A stretch of DNA of 61,603 bases from Albidovulum sp. (GTDB lineage: Bacteria > Pseudomonadota > Alphaproteobacteria > Rhodobacterales > Rhodobacteraceae): the NCBI RefSeq assembly GCF_008933605.1, contig NZ_WBUS01000003.1:1-61603 (forward strand), read 5' to 3'. The first letter of the stretch is position 1; each line of letters opens with the position of its first letter. A program made the translations under genes and the position numbers. The notes under the pieces are model-generated. The model searched no databases, was not told where the DNA came from, and worked only from the letters and a program-made list of their open reading frames with translations. This document shows, one piece after another, positions 27,461 through 37,665 of the stretch.

Positions 27461-28948
27461 TCACGGGCGGAAGCTGAACGTGCGGCCGAGCGTGACGAAG
27501 ACCGAGTTCGACTGCGCATCGCCTGGCGCGGAGGAATCCGAACGGTGGCGCAGAAGTACCCCTCCGGTCAGCGCCCAGTCCTGGGTCAGGTCATGGGTGT
27601 AGGCCGCCCGCAGGGTTGTCCGGTCGATCGTCGGCGCGGCGCCGATCCCGGCGCTTTCCGAGCGGCCCCAGTTCACCGAGAAATCGAGCCGCGAGTTGTT
27701 GTTGATGTCGTAGCCATAGGCGACCGTCAGACGGGTATCGAGAACGTCCTCGCTGGAATTGTTCGTGTTGACCCCCCGATTGAGCGACACCGAGACGTTC
27801 GACGACGAAAGCTGACGGCTGTAGGCGAGTGTTGCCACGGCATAGGTGTTTCCGCTCGGGGCATGGGTGGCGCCGATCGAGCCCGAGAAGGTGCCGAGCG
27901 GAAGTTGCAGGCTGCGGCCGAAACGGAACGTCTCGCGCGATCCGTTCTGGTTTACCGAAGAGTCGGCGGCGAAATACGCGGTGCCGTTCGCAAGCGTCTG
28001 GGTCAGCGTCACGGCCCCGGTCAGGCCGTCGCGCTGGGTGGTGCCGGTCAGCGTGTCGGTTTCGACCTCGGTGACGCCCAGGCGCGCGTCGAGGACGAGC
28101 ACCGGGTTGATGTCCTGGACCACACCTATCGAATAGTCGATCGTCGTGCGGTCGGTCTGCGGCGTGTCTTCGGCCGTGTAATGCGCATATCCCGCGTTGA
28201 ACCGGAGGCTGGTGATCGGCGATACCTTCAGCGCGACGGTGGCGTTCACGTCATCGTTCTTCGTGTCGAAGAGCCGGGCGTTCGCCGCAAGTGCCGCGGC
28301 GTCGTAGTCCTTCTCGTCGTGGCTGAGGCTCAGCGTGAAGGTCAGCGGATCGTTGAGTCCCGTGACATAGGACACGCCGGCATTGCGGATCGTCATCGTG
28401 CCGCCGCCGGAATAGAAGGCCCCGGCGTTCGTTTCCTCCTGCTCGATCTGGAACGGGTCGAGAAACTCGCGGTCCACGTGCCGGTAGCGGCCGGTAAGGG
28501 TCAGCTGGCTGTTCACCCCGTCGAGACGGTAGCGCAAGCGCAGGTTGGGGTCTTCGAACCCGGAAAGCGAGCGCCCCGGAATGTCGCCGTACCGGAGCAC
28601 GCCGGAACCGTTGATCGACAGATCCTGCACGCCCGTGACGTTCGAAAGACCGAACGTGAGCGTGTTGTCCCATATCGTCGAGGTGCCGGCGCTGGTCTGC
28701 TGGAGCTGGAAATTGTCATCGACGGTGAGCTTCGTGCTGACCCCGATATCCACCTGCAGACCCCCGCGAGCCGGCGTGGCCGGCTGGGCTGCCGTCCCGG
28801 CAGCGGTACCGGTCGCAGCGGTTGCCGTCGTGCCCGGAGGCGTATAGCCCGTCACCGATGTGCCAGCGCTCCCCTGGGGGAGCGCCATACCGGGCCAGAT
28901 TGTCGAAAGCGTCGCGATTGTCGCGATCGTTGTTCTGCTCGTCCCCAC
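27461..28948 (-). CDS. Outer-membrane beta-barrel protein associated with exosortase/EPS locus
   Basis: Alternating amphipathic strands through the C-terminus ending VTLGRTFSFRP (terminal aromatic), N-terminal signal-like segment. Confidence 0.72.
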   Translation of the reverse strand: MGTSRTTIATIATLSTIWPGMALPQGSAGTSVTGYTPPGTTATAATGTAAGTAAQPATPARGGLQVDIGVSTKLTVDDNFQLQQTSAGTSTIWDNTLTFGLSNVTGVQDLSINGSGVLRYGDIPGRSLSGFEDPNLRLRYRLDGVNSQLTLTGRYRHVDREFLDPFQIEQEETNAGAFYSGGGTMTIRNAGVSYVTGLNDPLTFTLSLSHDEKDYDAAALAANARLFDTKNDDVNATVALKVSPITSLRFNAGYAHYTAEDTPQTDRTTIDYSIGVVQDINPVLVLDARLGVTEVETDTLTGTTQRDGLTGAVTLTQTLANGTAYFAADSSVNQNGSRETFRFGRSLQLPLGTFSGSIGATHAPSGNTYAVATLAYSRQLSSSNVSVSLNRGVNTNNSSEDVLDTRLTVAYGYDINNNSRLDFSVNWGRSESAGIGAAPTIDRTTLRAAYTHDLTQDWALTGGVLLRHRSDSSAPGDAQSNSVFVTLGRTFSFRP

Positions 28949-28959
28949 CGTATCCGCCT

Positions 28960-29595
28960 TTATTCGAAGAGTTTGCGCTCCGGCGCCACGATCACGTCAC
29001 CGTCTCGCAACACGATCACCGGGGCCTTGGCTCCGGCCTGGATGGCCTTGTAGTTGAAGTTGTACACGGTTTCCAAACCCGTCTTCTTGTCCGGACGGTG
29101 CAGCTGGATCCTCTTGGTCGCGGCGAACCGGGTCAGACCGCCCGTTTCGGCCAGGAACTGAAGGAGCGTCGTGCCGGACTGGATGTCGAGCCGCCCCTGG
29201 GTGTTGAATTCGCCGACGGCGTAGACGGCGACCGTGCCATAGGGCCGCACGTTCGCGGCCGCGGCCTGCGCCTGTGCGGCGTTCAGGGCCGAGGTCATTT
29301 GGTTGAGCTGGCCCACCGAGAGGAACACGGTCGGGGGCGAGGCGAAGTTTGGCGCCAGCGCGGCCGAGATCGCATTGCGCATCGATTCCACGCTCTTGCC
29401 GGTTGCCTGCACGGTTCCGACGAGCGGCAGGCTGACGCTTCCGTCGGGCAGGACGAGAAGGCTGCGGTTGAGGCTCGGGTCTTCCAGGACCTCCATCTGC
29501 AACACGTCGCCGGGCTGGATGCGATAACCGCTTTGCGCCCAGGCCGCCGGCACCATGAGCACGGCGAGGAGGAGACCAGCGAGAGCTCTGAACAT
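28960..29595 (-). CDS. Polysaccharide export protein (Wza-like, Poly_export/SLBB)
   Basis: GYRIQPGDVLQMEVLEDPSLNRSLLVLPDGSVSLPLVGTVQATGKSVESMRNAISAALAPNFASPPTVFLSV...VYAVGEFNTQGRLDI. Confidence 0.93.
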   Translation of the reverse strand: MFRALAGLLLAVLMVPAAWAQSGYRIQPGDVLQMEVLEDPSLNRSLLVLPDGSVSLPLVGTVQATGKSVESMRNAISAALAPNFASPPTVFLSVGQLNQMTSALNAAQAQAAAANVRPYGTVAVYAVGEFNTQGRLDIQSGTTLLQFLAETGGLTRFAATKRIQLHRPDKKTGLETVYNFNYKAIQAGAKAPVIVLRDGDVIVAPERKLFE

Positions 29596-29731
29596 TTCAG
29601 TTCCTCAGTCACATTCGAATCGTAGGAAGCCTAAGCCGGGGCCGCGGGAAATCAAAATGTTAGTTTCCGAACCTCGCCGCGGAACGCCCCCCGGGCATCA
29701 TTTCGTGCCTCATGGGCAACAGCCGGAGGGG

Positions 29732-32182
29732 TCAGTTTCCAACCTTGACACCATTCGCCTCGAGCGTGGCCTTTTCCTGCCGCGCAGCCGCCACAAACGG
29801 CCGCGAATCGGTCGCCTCCACCCGGGCGAGCGCCTCGTTGAACTGCGCGAGCGCCTCGGCGTCTCGGCCGAGCTTGAGGTAGGTCATGGCAAGGTGGAAG
29901 CGAACCTGCGGATCCTCGCCAAGCCCCTGAACGGCCTTCTCCAGTTCCTTCACCGCATCGTCGTAGTTCCCGCGCTGATAGGCGATCCAGCCGTAGGTGT
30001 CCTGATACGGCGGCATGTCGCTGCCGCGCAGGCGGCGCGCGATGACCTCGGCGCGGGCAAGGCTGTCGGGGTCCGTCCGGTGCGAGGCGAGCAGGCTGGC
30101 CAGGTTGTTCGCGATCACCGGATTGGCGCTGTTCTCGCGATAGAGGTCCTCGTAGATCGCGATCGCCCCGTCGAGGTCGCCCTTGCGCTCGAGGAAGCCT
30201 GCCTTCGCCCACTTGAGCTCGCCCGACCCGGGGACGGCGGCCAGCCCCTCGTCGATGACGGCACTGGCGTCGTCGAAGCGGGCGGGGTCGTTCAGGATGG
30301 CGCGCGACAGCGCCATCCAGGCCGGCACCCGGGTCTTGTCCTCGGCGAGAAGCGCGCGATACCGCTCTTCGGCCCCGGCGAGATCGCCGGTCAGCGCACG
30401 GACCGAAGCATCGACGAAGCGAAGGTCGGGGTCATCGGGGTTCTCGGCCACGAGACTTGCCGCATAGGCGAGGGCCTTGTCGTTCTGCCCGTGCGCGAGA
30501 TGGGTGCGGAGGATCGCGATCTTCGCGTCGAGCCCGCCCTTGCCCTCGGTGACGAGCCTTTGCAGGTAGCCGATGGCCCGGTCGGTGTCCTCCTGACCCG
30601 AAAAGATCGCGGCTCTCAGCGCCTGCGCAGCCGGCCGCACCGTCGGATCGTCCTGCGCCTCAAGCTCGGCCGCCACGGTTTCGGCGCGCGGCCAGTCCTG
30701 CATCTCGACATAGATCTGGCCAAGCGGCATCAGCAGCGAGACGTTTCCCGGCGCGATACGCAGCGCCTCGATGAGCACACTTTCGGCCGGGATCAGCTTG
30801 CGCTCCGCGGCCAGAAGCTGCGCATACCTGAGCGATTCCGCCGGCGCCCGGTTCGATGCCTGCACGGCGAGCGACAGGGACTCCCGCATCAGGTCGCGGT
30901 TTCCGTCCCGTTCGTAGGCCTGTGCCATCAGCGTCAGGATGCTGGCGTCGCGCGGGTTCTGGTCATAGGCGCGGCGCAGGATGGCGATCGCCTCGCCGAC
31001 CTGGTCGTCGAGGACAAGCCAGTTCGCCTTCAGCTTCAGCGCCTCGGCGTCGCCGCTGTCCTCTTCCAGGACCTCCTCCACCAGCGCCCGGGCGCCGACC
31101 GCGTTGCCCGTGCTCGTGAGCATGCGCGCGAGCCCGACCTTCGTTCGCCGGGTTTCCTGCGAGGGTTCCGCACTGTCCAGGATGGCCTGCATCTCGGTGA
31201 TCGCCTCGTCCCGGCGGCCGAGGTCGAAGATAAACCCCGCGCGTGCGGCGCGATAGACGGACGAGGTCGCGCCGTCGGCGATCAGGCGATCGAGCTCGGC
31301 GACGGCGGCCTCGGCGCCATGTGTCTCGGAGAGAAAGCGGACCAGTTGCAACGCGGGTTCCTGATCCGGCGCGCCAGGGGCAATGCGGCTCCTGAGGAAG
31401 GCTTCGGCCTTGTCGATCTGGCCTTTGGACTCGTACCAGCGGACCAGCGCTTGCCCCATCTCGGGGGCGTCGTCGAACCGTGCGACCATGTCGATCAGGC
31501 CGGCCTCGACCGCGGCGTCATCGCCGAGCGCGGCGTGGATCGACAGGCGCTGGGCGTAGAGGGCGCGGTCCTCGGGGGCGAGGGCGAGTGCGGTGCCGAT
31601 CGCGTCGAGTGCCGGCCCGTAGTCCTGCGCCCGGATGAGATCGTCGATGACGACCCGGTGCAGGAGAAGGCTTGTCGGCACCTTCTTGAGGAGTTCGCGC
31701 GCGCGCCGCGAGGACTCCACGATGGCGCCGGCATCGTTCGCCTCGGCGGCGATCGCGTAGTCCGCCGCAGTCCGGATCGCTTCCAGGGTGGCGTCGCCCG
31801 GGCTCCGCTTCAGGGCCTCGCCGGCATAGCGCTGCGCGGTCTTCCAGTCGCCGGCTTCGGCGCCGATTTCCGCAAGCGCGACCTGCCCGCCATGGTCGCC
31901 GGGATATTGCTCGACCAGCCGGAGGTATTGCGCGAAGGCCTCCCGCAGCCGGCCGCGACCACGCTCGGCCTCCGCGTAGGCGCGGCGGGCCTCGCGGTGG
32001 GTTCCGTCAAGCTGGAAGACGTTGCGGAACTCGACCAGTGCACGATCGACGTCGCCGGCCTGAAGGTACTCCATCCCCGCCTGGTAGTGTTTCTCGGCGC
32101 GCTCCTGGGCCGAATCGCACGCAGCGAGAATCGCAAGCGCGGCGGTGAGCGTGACCGTCGTCAGAAACCTGCGTAGAGCCAT
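29732..32182 (-). CDS. prsT: TPR-repeat lipoprotein, PEP-CTERM/exosortase system PrsT-like
   Basis: Lipobox LAILAACDS; AEKHYQAGMEYLQAGDVDRALVEFRNVFQLDGTHREARRAYAEAERGRG and many TPRs, 816 aa, located in an exosortase locus. Confidence 0.88.
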   Translation of the reverse strand: MALRRFLTTVTLTAALAILAACDSAQERAEKHYQAGMEYLQAGDVDRALVEFRNVFQLDGTHREARRAYAEAERGRGRLREAFAQYLRLVEQYPGDHGGQVALAEIGAEAGDWKTAQRYAGEALKRSPGDATLEAIRTAADYAIAAEANDAGAIVESSRRARELLKKVPTSLLLHRVVIDDLIRAQDYGPALDAIGTALALAPEDRALYAQRLSIHAALGDDAAVEAGLIDMVARFDDAPEMGQALVRWYESKGQIDKAEAFLRSRIAPGAPDQEPALQLVRFLSETHGAEAAVAELDRLIADGATSSVYRAARAGFIFDLGRRDEAITEMQAILDSAEPSQETRRTKVGLARMLTSTGNAVGARALVEEVLEEDSGDAEALKLKANWLVLDDQVGEAIAILRRAYDQNPRDASILTLMAQAYERDGNRDLMRESLSLAVQASNRAPAESLRYAQLLAAERKLIPAESVLIEALRIAPGNVSLLMPLGQIYVEMQDWPRAETVAAELEAQDDPTVRPAAQALRAAIFSGQEDTDRAIGYLQRLVTEGKGGLDAKIAILRTHLAHGQNDKALAYAASLVAENPDDPDLRFVDASVRALTGDLAGAEERYRALLAEDKTRVPAWMALSRAILNDPARFDDASAVIDEGLAAVPGSGELKWAKAGFLERKGDLDGAIAIYEDLYRENSANPVIANNLASLLASHRTDPDSLARAEVIARRLRGSDMPPYQDTYGWIAYQRGNYDDAVKELEKAVQGLGEDPQVRFHLAMTYLKLGRDAEALAQFNEALARVEATDSRPFVAAARQEKATLEANGVKVGN

Positions 32183-32298
32183 CCGTCTTCCTCGATGCTC
32201 CCGGCCCTGCGCCCGCTCGCGATGCGGGTCTCAGGCCGGCGAACGCCCCCACGTCCTCTTACCGGTGCGTTTTGCCCGACCGCGCGGGCTGCGTCAAA

Positions 32299-32988
32299 TC
32301 AATAGCCTGTTCCCCGGACCACCACGCGGGTCGTGGCAACGAGCAGCCTGAGGTCGTTCACCAGCGAAATCGTCGCCTCGTACTCCCTGTCGAAATCGGC
32401 ACGTTTCGAAAACTCCACCTCGTTGCGTTCGGACACCTGCCAGGGACCGGTGATCCCCGGCCTTACCGCGTAATAGGCCAGGCCGCTGTAGAGCGTCCGC
32501 TGCGACGGCATCATCGGCCGGGGCCCGACCAGCGACATGTCACCGATGAGCACGTTCCACAACTGCGGCAGTTCATCGAGCGAGGTCTTTCGCAGGAAAC
32601 GTCCGATGCCGGTGATGCGCGGGTCGGTCTTGAGCTTCTGCGTGCTGTTCCACTCGAGCCGCGCCTCGGGGTTCCGGTCCAAGTAGCGCTCCAGCATCGT
32701 ATCGGCATTCGGCACCATGGTCCTGAGCTTCAGCATCCGGAAGGTGCGTCCGCCGCGCCCCACGCGGTCGTTCCAGTAGAACGGCGACGAGCCGTCCAGG
32801 GCGACGGCGGCGGCGAGCAGCAGGATGAGTGGAACGACGACGATGCTGGCAATGACGACCGCCGACACGTCCAGCAGCCGTTTCCCGTAGTTCCGGTAGA
32901 TGCCGCGCCGTTTGGGGATGTTCACGGGGCCCATGGGAGCGCTGGCCATGCCAAAGTCTTCGGAAGGGTCATGGAGCTGGAGAGTCAT
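32299..32988 (-). CDS. Sugar transferase (initiating phosphoglycosyltransferase, EPS)
   Basis: YRNYGKRLLDVSAVVIASIVVVPLILLLAAAVALDGSSPFYWNDRVGRGGRTFRMLKLRTM...KTSLDELPQLWNVLIGDMSLVGPRPM...YYAVRPGITGPWQVS. Confidence 0.95.
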   Translation of the reverse strand: MTLQLHDPSEDFGMASAPMGPVNIPKRRGIYRNYGKRLLDVSAVVIASIVVVPLILLLAAAVALDGSSPFYWNDRVGRGGRTFRMLKLRTMVPNADTMLERYLDRNPEARLEWNSTQKLKTDPRITGIGRFLRKTSLDELPQLWNVLIGDMSLVGPRPMMPSQRTLYSGLAYYAVRPGITGPWQVSERNEVEFSKRADFDREYEATISLVNDLRLLVATTRVVVRGTGY

Positions 32989-33491
32989 ACCCTTGTTCCG
33001 GTCACGACCGCGGTCACTCACACTCAACCCGGCAAAACTGACGCCTCTGTCCGGCGCACGACTGTAATTGCGATTCCACGAATGCACCCACATCCGCCCG
33101 AGGTTCTTAGCATCTTATGGGGTGCGGAGGAACGAACATTTGGAATTTGTGCGTTTTTTGCTGTCGCGCCGCAGTATCGCCGTTCGTTTGTGTGCAAAGA
33201 ATCGCCCAATGCAGGCGGCTATCGGCGGCATCCGTTTCTTACTCCGCAACAGTGGCCCCGACCTCCGGTTTTGTGCTGTCGCGGCGCCGGCGCGGACGTT
33301 CTGGCGAGACAATGATTCGAGTCCGATGTAAGAACCGCTGCGGGCTTGAGGTTGCCTGCCGGCAAGGCGCCATCAAGTTGCCGAAGTTATGTGACCATTT
33401 GGCCCGTGAGATTCCGGGCCGACCGGCGTAGATAGATCCGTGGCGGACGGGTGTCGGGAAGGTGTCCCGCCGCGTGAGAAGTGGATTGTGG

Positions 33492-34382
33492 ATGAACAAG
33501 GCGGTGGAGCCAGCAACGGACGACCAGAGCAGCGTCGGCTTTTACATGGACTTCTTCGGGTTTCGCGAGCGTCCGTTCACGCTCGTGCCGGACCCGGACT
33601 TCCTGTTCTGGTCGCCTCAGCACCGGCGCGCCTATTCGGTGCTGGAGTTCGGCATCCTCAGCCGTGCGCCGATCACGCTCGTCACTGGCGGTGTGGGGTG
33701 CGGAAAGACCACGCTTCTCCGCGAGCTCCTGCGCCAGTTCGGCAACAAGGTCACGGTCGGGCTGATTTCCAACGCCCAGGGCGGGCGGGGGGAGCTGATC
33801 CAGTGGGTCCTGAATTCGCTCGGCGTCGAGTTCGACCCGAACGTGGGTTACGTGCAGCTCTTCCAGAAGCTGCAGGACTACCTGATCGACGAGTATGCCT
33901 CGGGCCGGCGCGTCGTGCTGATCTTCGATGAGGCGCAGAACCTGTCGCCTGAGAGCCTCGAAGAGCTCCGCATGCTCACCAACATCAACTCGGGCAAGGA
34001 CGAGGTCATCCAGCTCGTCCTGGTCGGCCAGCCCGAGCTTCGGGAAATGGTGCTTGACCCGTCGCTGCGCCAGCTGGCGCAGCGGATCGCGGCGAGCTTC
34101 CACCTCCTCCCGCTCGATGAAAACGCGGTTGTGGACCTTATCGGCCACCGGCTCAGGGCCGCGGGCGGCACCGGCGAGGAGATAACCGAAGGCGCAGCGC
34201 GGATGATCCACCGCTCGACCCACGGGGTGCCGCGTCTGGTCAACCAGCTCTGCGACATGGCATTGCTCTATGCCTGGAGCATGGATAACCACCATGTTGA
34301 CGAACACGTGGTTCAATCCGTGCTCGATGATGGGGTATTCTTTGCCGCACAGATCGCGGCCGAGGAAGAGAAGCGCAAATGA
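33492..34382 (+). CDS. ExeA-like AAA ATPase, XrtA/PEP-CTERM-locus-associated
   Basis: FYMDFFGFRERPFTLVPDPDFLFWSPQHRRAYSVLEFGILSRAPITLVTGGVGCGKTTLLRELL (Walker A) ... VVLIFDEAQNLSPESLEELRMLTNI (Walker B). Confidence 0.92.
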   Translation: MNKAVEPATDDQSSVGFYMDFFGFRERPFTLVPDPDFLFWSPQHRRAYSVLEFGILSRAPITLVTGGVGCGKTTLLRELLRQFGNKVTVGLISNAQGGRGELIQWVLNSLGVEFDPNVGYVQLFQKLQDYLIDEYASGRRVVLIFDEAQNLSPESLEELRMLTNINSGKDEVIQLVLVGQPELREMVLDPSLRQLAQRIAASFHLLPLDENAVVDLIGHRLRAAGGTGEEITEGAARMIHRSTHGVPRLVNQLCDMALLYAWSMDNHHVDEHVVQSVLDDGVFFAAQIAAEEEKRK

Positions 34383-35911
34383 ATCTGGACCTGTCTTTCT
34401 ACCTAGCGGTCTTCCTGCGGCGGCTGCCCTATTTCATCATCATCTTCGCGCTGGTCTCGGCCGCGGCGATTGCGGCGGCATTCCTCCTGCCGCCGGTCTA
34501 TCGGGCGAACTCGGTCCTTCTCGTGGAGAGTTCGCAGATCCCCGGGGCCCTGGCCGCTCCGACCGTCCAGGCGCAGGCGCTGGAAAAGCTGCAGACCATC
34601 GAGAACCGTCTCATGACCCGGACCAACCTTCTGGAAATCGCCCAGAAGCTGAAGGTCTTCAAGGAAATGGGGAAGATGACGCCGGACGACATCGTCGGAG
34701 CGATGCGCACGAATACCAGGATCACGAAGAGCGCGGGTCGCGGTCAGGCGACCATCATGACCGTCGAGTTCGAGGGCGAAAGCGGGCCCGTCGTCGCCGG
34801 CGTGGTGAACGAATATGTGACGCTGATCCTGAACGAGGATGTCGCCACGCGGACGGAACGCGCCGAAACGACGGTGGAGTTCTTCGACCAGGAAGTGAAG
34901 CGCCTGTCGGGCGAGCTTGACGCGATGAGCGCCAAGATCCTCGACTTCCAGAACAAGAACGCCGACGCGCTGCCGAACACGCTGCAATACCGGCTTGGCC
35001 AGCAGACGCTCCTCCAGAACACGCTGGCCACGGCCGAGCGTGACATCACGCTTCTGAAGGACCAGAAGAAGCAGATGATCGCGCTCTTCAACGCGACCGG
35101 CCAGATCACCGGCTCCACGGCGAACCAGACGCCCGAGGCGCAGCAACTCGCGCAGCTGCGCCAGCAGATGAACACCTTCACGGCGACCTATTCGCCGACG
35201 AACCCCAAGGTCAGGCAGCTTCAGGCGCAGATCGACCAGCTTGAGGAGATCGTGAAGGCCCAGCAGCTTCCCGCCGGGGCAGCAACCACGCAGATGTCGC
35301 CGCTCGACATCCAGCTTGCGAGCCTCGACACGCAGATCGGTGCGCTCGAGGCGCAGCGCGAGCAGCTTCTCGAGCAGTTGGCAGTCTTGAAGGATTCGAT
35401 CGACCGAACGCCTGCCAATCAGATCGCTCTCGATGCTCTGAACCGCGATTACACGAACGTCCAGCAGCAGTACAACACGGCGGTGGCGCGGCAGGCCCAG
35501 GCGTCGGCGGGCGAGCAGATCGAGATCCGCTCGAAGGGCGAGCGAATCTCGGTCGTCGATGCCGCGACGGTGCCGGATCGTCCGGTGAAACCCGACCGCA
35601 TGCTGATTGCGGGCGGCGGTGTTGTGGCCGGCGCCGGGCTCGGGATCGCCGTGATCGTCCTCATGGAGCTTCTCAACCGCGCGGTGCGGCGGCCCAAGGA
35701 TCTGATCAATGCCTTCGGCATCACGCCGATCGCGACCATTCCCTACATGCGCACGCCGTCCGAGACGATGATGCGCCGGTCCGGATTCGCCGCGATGCTG
35801 CTGATCGCGGTGATCGGGATTCCGGCGATCATCTACGCGGTGCATGCCTATTACCAGCCGCTCGACGTCCTCTTCGGCAAGGTCATGGCAAAGCTGGGAA
35901 TCCGGTTGTGA
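34379..35911 (+). CDS. Polysaccharide chain-length determinant (Wzz/GNVR family, exosortase locus)
   Basis: N- and C-terminal TM segments flanking a long coiled-coil; VYRANSVLLVESSQIPG...FTATYSPTNPKVRQLQAQIDQLEEIV. Confidence 0.92.
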   Translation: MNLDLSFYLAVFLRRLPYFIIIFALVSAAAIAAAFLLPPVYRANSVLLVESSQIPGALAAPTVQAQALEKLQTIENRLMTRTNLLEIAQKLKVFKEMGKMTPDDIVGAMRTNTRITKSAGRGQATIMTVEFEGESGPVVAGVVNEYVTLILNEDVATRTERAETTVEFFDQEVKRLSGELDAMSAKILDFQNKNADALPNTLQYRLGQQTLLQNTLATAERDITLLKDQKKQMIALFNATGQITGSTANQTPEAQQLAQLRQQMNTFTATYSPTNPKVRQLQAQIDQLEEIVKAQQLPAGAATTQMSPLDIQLASLDTQIGALEAQREQLLEQLAVLKDSIDRTPANQIALDALNRDYTNVQQQYNTAVARQAQASAGEQIEIRSKGERISVVDAATVPDRPVKPDRMLIAGGGVVAGAGLGIAVIVLMELLNRAVRRPKDLINAFGITPIATIPYMRTPSETMMRRSGFAAMLLIAVIGIPAIIYAVHAYYQPLDVLFGKVMAKLGIRL

Positions 35912-35966
35912 CGGCCCAGGATCCGTTCGTCACCGTCGTCCGCAAGCGGCAGGAGTAGCGAAGCAG

Positions 35967-36791
35967 ATGGAAAAGCTCGAAGCAGCACTGGCGAAGGCGC
36001 GAGAGATGCGTCGCGCGGCGCTCGGGGCTCCGGAAGTCGTGCGCGAGAAGGTGACCCCCGCGGGGGCCCCCAGCATTGACGCCTGGACCTCCCTTCCCGA
36101 GGTGACACTTACGCCGGGCAAGGCGCTTCGCCACCGCATCACCGCCCTTGCCGGCAACAAGGATGCGACGCCTTACGACATGCTGCGTTCCCGGACGATC
36201 CGGCTCATGAAGGAAAAGGGCTGGACCCGGCTCGCTATCACCTCGCCCGGCGCTGCCTGCGGCAAGACGACGGTCGCGCTCAACCTTGCGCTCAGCCTGT
36301 CCCGCCAGAAGGACCTCAAGGTCATGCTGATCGACTTGGACCTCCGGCGGCCGTCCCTGCACCGCGCCTTCGGCCATTTGCCCGGCCGGTCCATGCACGA
36401 GGTCCTTGACGGGTCCGCGGCGTTCGAGGATGTCGCTGTCCGGATGGGCGACAACCTCGTCCTGGCCATGAACTCGACCGCCGCATCGCATCCCGCGGAA
36501 CTCCTGCAGAGTGTCGGAACGCGCGAGGTGCTCGACGTGATCGAGCGGCGCTGGCAGCCCGACATCATGCTGTTCGACATGTCGCCGATGCTGGCGACCG
36601 ACGACAACGTCGGCTTTCTTGCCAATGTCGATTGCGCGCTTCTCATCGCGGCGGCCGAGAGCACGACCCTGTCGAACATCGACCTCTGCGAAAAGGAACT
36701 GGCACAGCTGACCAATGTGCTCGGGGTCGTGCTGAACAAGTGCCGCTATCCGGACGACTCCGTCGGCTATTCCTACGGCGGCTACACCTGA
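35967..36791 (+). CDS. CpsD/CapB-family tyrosine-protein kinase
   Basis: TRLAITSPGAACGKTTVALNLALSLSRQKDLKVMLIDLDLRRPSLHRAFG (Walker A/A'); C-terminal YSYGGYT Tyr-containing tail. Confidence 0.92.
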   Translation: MEKLEAALAKAREMRRAALGAPEVVREKVTPAGAPSIDAWTSLPEVTLTPGKALRHRITALAGNKDATPYDMLRSRTIRLMKEKGWTRLAITSPGAACGKTTVALNLALSLSRQKDLKVMLIDLDLRRPSLHRAFGHLPGRSMHEVLDGSAAFEDVAVRMGDNLVLAMNSTAASHPAELLQSVGTREVLDVIERRWQPDIMLFDMSPMLATDDNVGFLANVDCALLIAAAESTTLSNIDLCEKELAQLTNVLGVVLNKCRYPDDSVGYSYGGYT

Positions 36792-36863
36792 ACGAATCTG
36801 CCGACCTGCCCCCGGGAAGGCTTGCCGGACGGCCCGTCGTGCGCTTGAGGACTTAGACAAATG

Positions 36864-36892
36864 AAAAGGCCGGGCGAAAGCCCGGCCCTTCT
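36864..36892. terminator. Bidirectional intrinsic terminator between the tyrosine kinase and the VPLPA-CTERM gene
   Basis: AAAA GGCCGGGC GAAA GCCCGGCC CTTCTT. Confidence 0.75.
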
Positions 36893-36911
36893 TGATTTTC
36901 GTTCGCCCATG

Positions 36912-37580
36912 TCAGGCCGACTTGCGGCGGCGGCGCAGGGCCGCGAGCCCGGCAAGTCCGCCGAGCAGCATCACGCCCGCAGCGGGAACCGGAACCGGGG
37001 CGATGCCGATGCCGGCGAGGGCGCCGTCAGCGACGCCATAGCCGTCATTGGATGCCAGCACCGTGAACCGGATCACCGATGCGTAGACCGGCCCGAAGGT
37101 TGCACCCACGAACCCGGACGTACCCGTCCCGGCGGTATCCGTGGCCGCGAGTGTAATCAGCGGGTTGCCGCCGTTGATCGATGCCTTGCCCACTTCGAGA
37201 GACGACCCGTCGGCGGAGCGGAAGAGGTCGAGGAAATAGATCGCGTCGATCAGCACCGGGGCGCTGAAGGTGATGTCGATCCACTCGTAGCGGTTCGGCC
37301 AGGTCGAGATTTCGTCGTCGTTGCGGCCGACGCCGTAACCGTCCGTCTCGAAGGACAGGCCCGTGCCGGTCGGCGTCGGGCTGCCGTCGAAGGACTGAGA
37401 GTTGTTGAGGATCCCGCTCGACGAAAGGTGCCAGGTAACGGCTCCTTGGAACAGCGATCCGGAATGGCCCGTCGATGCCTTGGTGAAGTCGATCACATAA
37501 GCATTCGCTGCCGATGCGGCAGCCGCAAGCATCACACCGGCGATCGCACCCACGATCTTGTTCTTGGCAAGCATTTCCAC
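36912..37580 (-). CDS. VPLPA-CTERM sorting-domain protein (candidate exosortase substrate)
   Basis: N-terminal signal peptide MEMLAKNKIVGAIAGVMLAAAASAANA; C-terminal VPVPAAGVMLLGGLAGLAALRRRRKSA (sorting motif, TM helix, Arg cluster). Confidence 0.93.
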   Translation of the reverse strand: MEMLAKNKIVGAIAGVMLAAAASAANAYVIDFTKASTGHSGSLFQGAVTWHLSSSGILNNSQSFDGSPTPTGTGLSFETDGYGVGRNDDEISTWPNRYEWIDITFSAPVLIDAIYFLDLFRSADGSSLEVGKASINGGNPLITLAATDTAGTGTSGFVGATFGPVYASVIRFTVLASNDGYGVADGALAGIGIAPVPVPAAGVMLLGGLAGLAALRRRRKSA

Positions 37581-37650
37581 CCCTTCACTTCCCGATTGTC
37601 AGCACTCGAACACCTTCCAAGAGTTTTCTACCACAGTCTGTCCTTGCTTC

Positions 37651-37665
37651 GCCATCCCTATGCCA
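37651..37665 (-). promoter_or_regulatory. Candidate sigma-54 -24/-12 promoter for the VPLPA-CTERM gene
   Basis: Minus-strand TGGCATAGGGATGGC: GG-N10-GC with good -24 half (TGGCA), weaker -12 half (TGGC vs TTGC); about 70 nt upstream of the start codon. Confidence 0.35.

Noticed and set aside
29555-32176. 873-aa plus-strand ORF antisense to prsT
   Set aside because: Antisense shadow of a TPR-repeat gene; periodicity comes from the TPR repeats.
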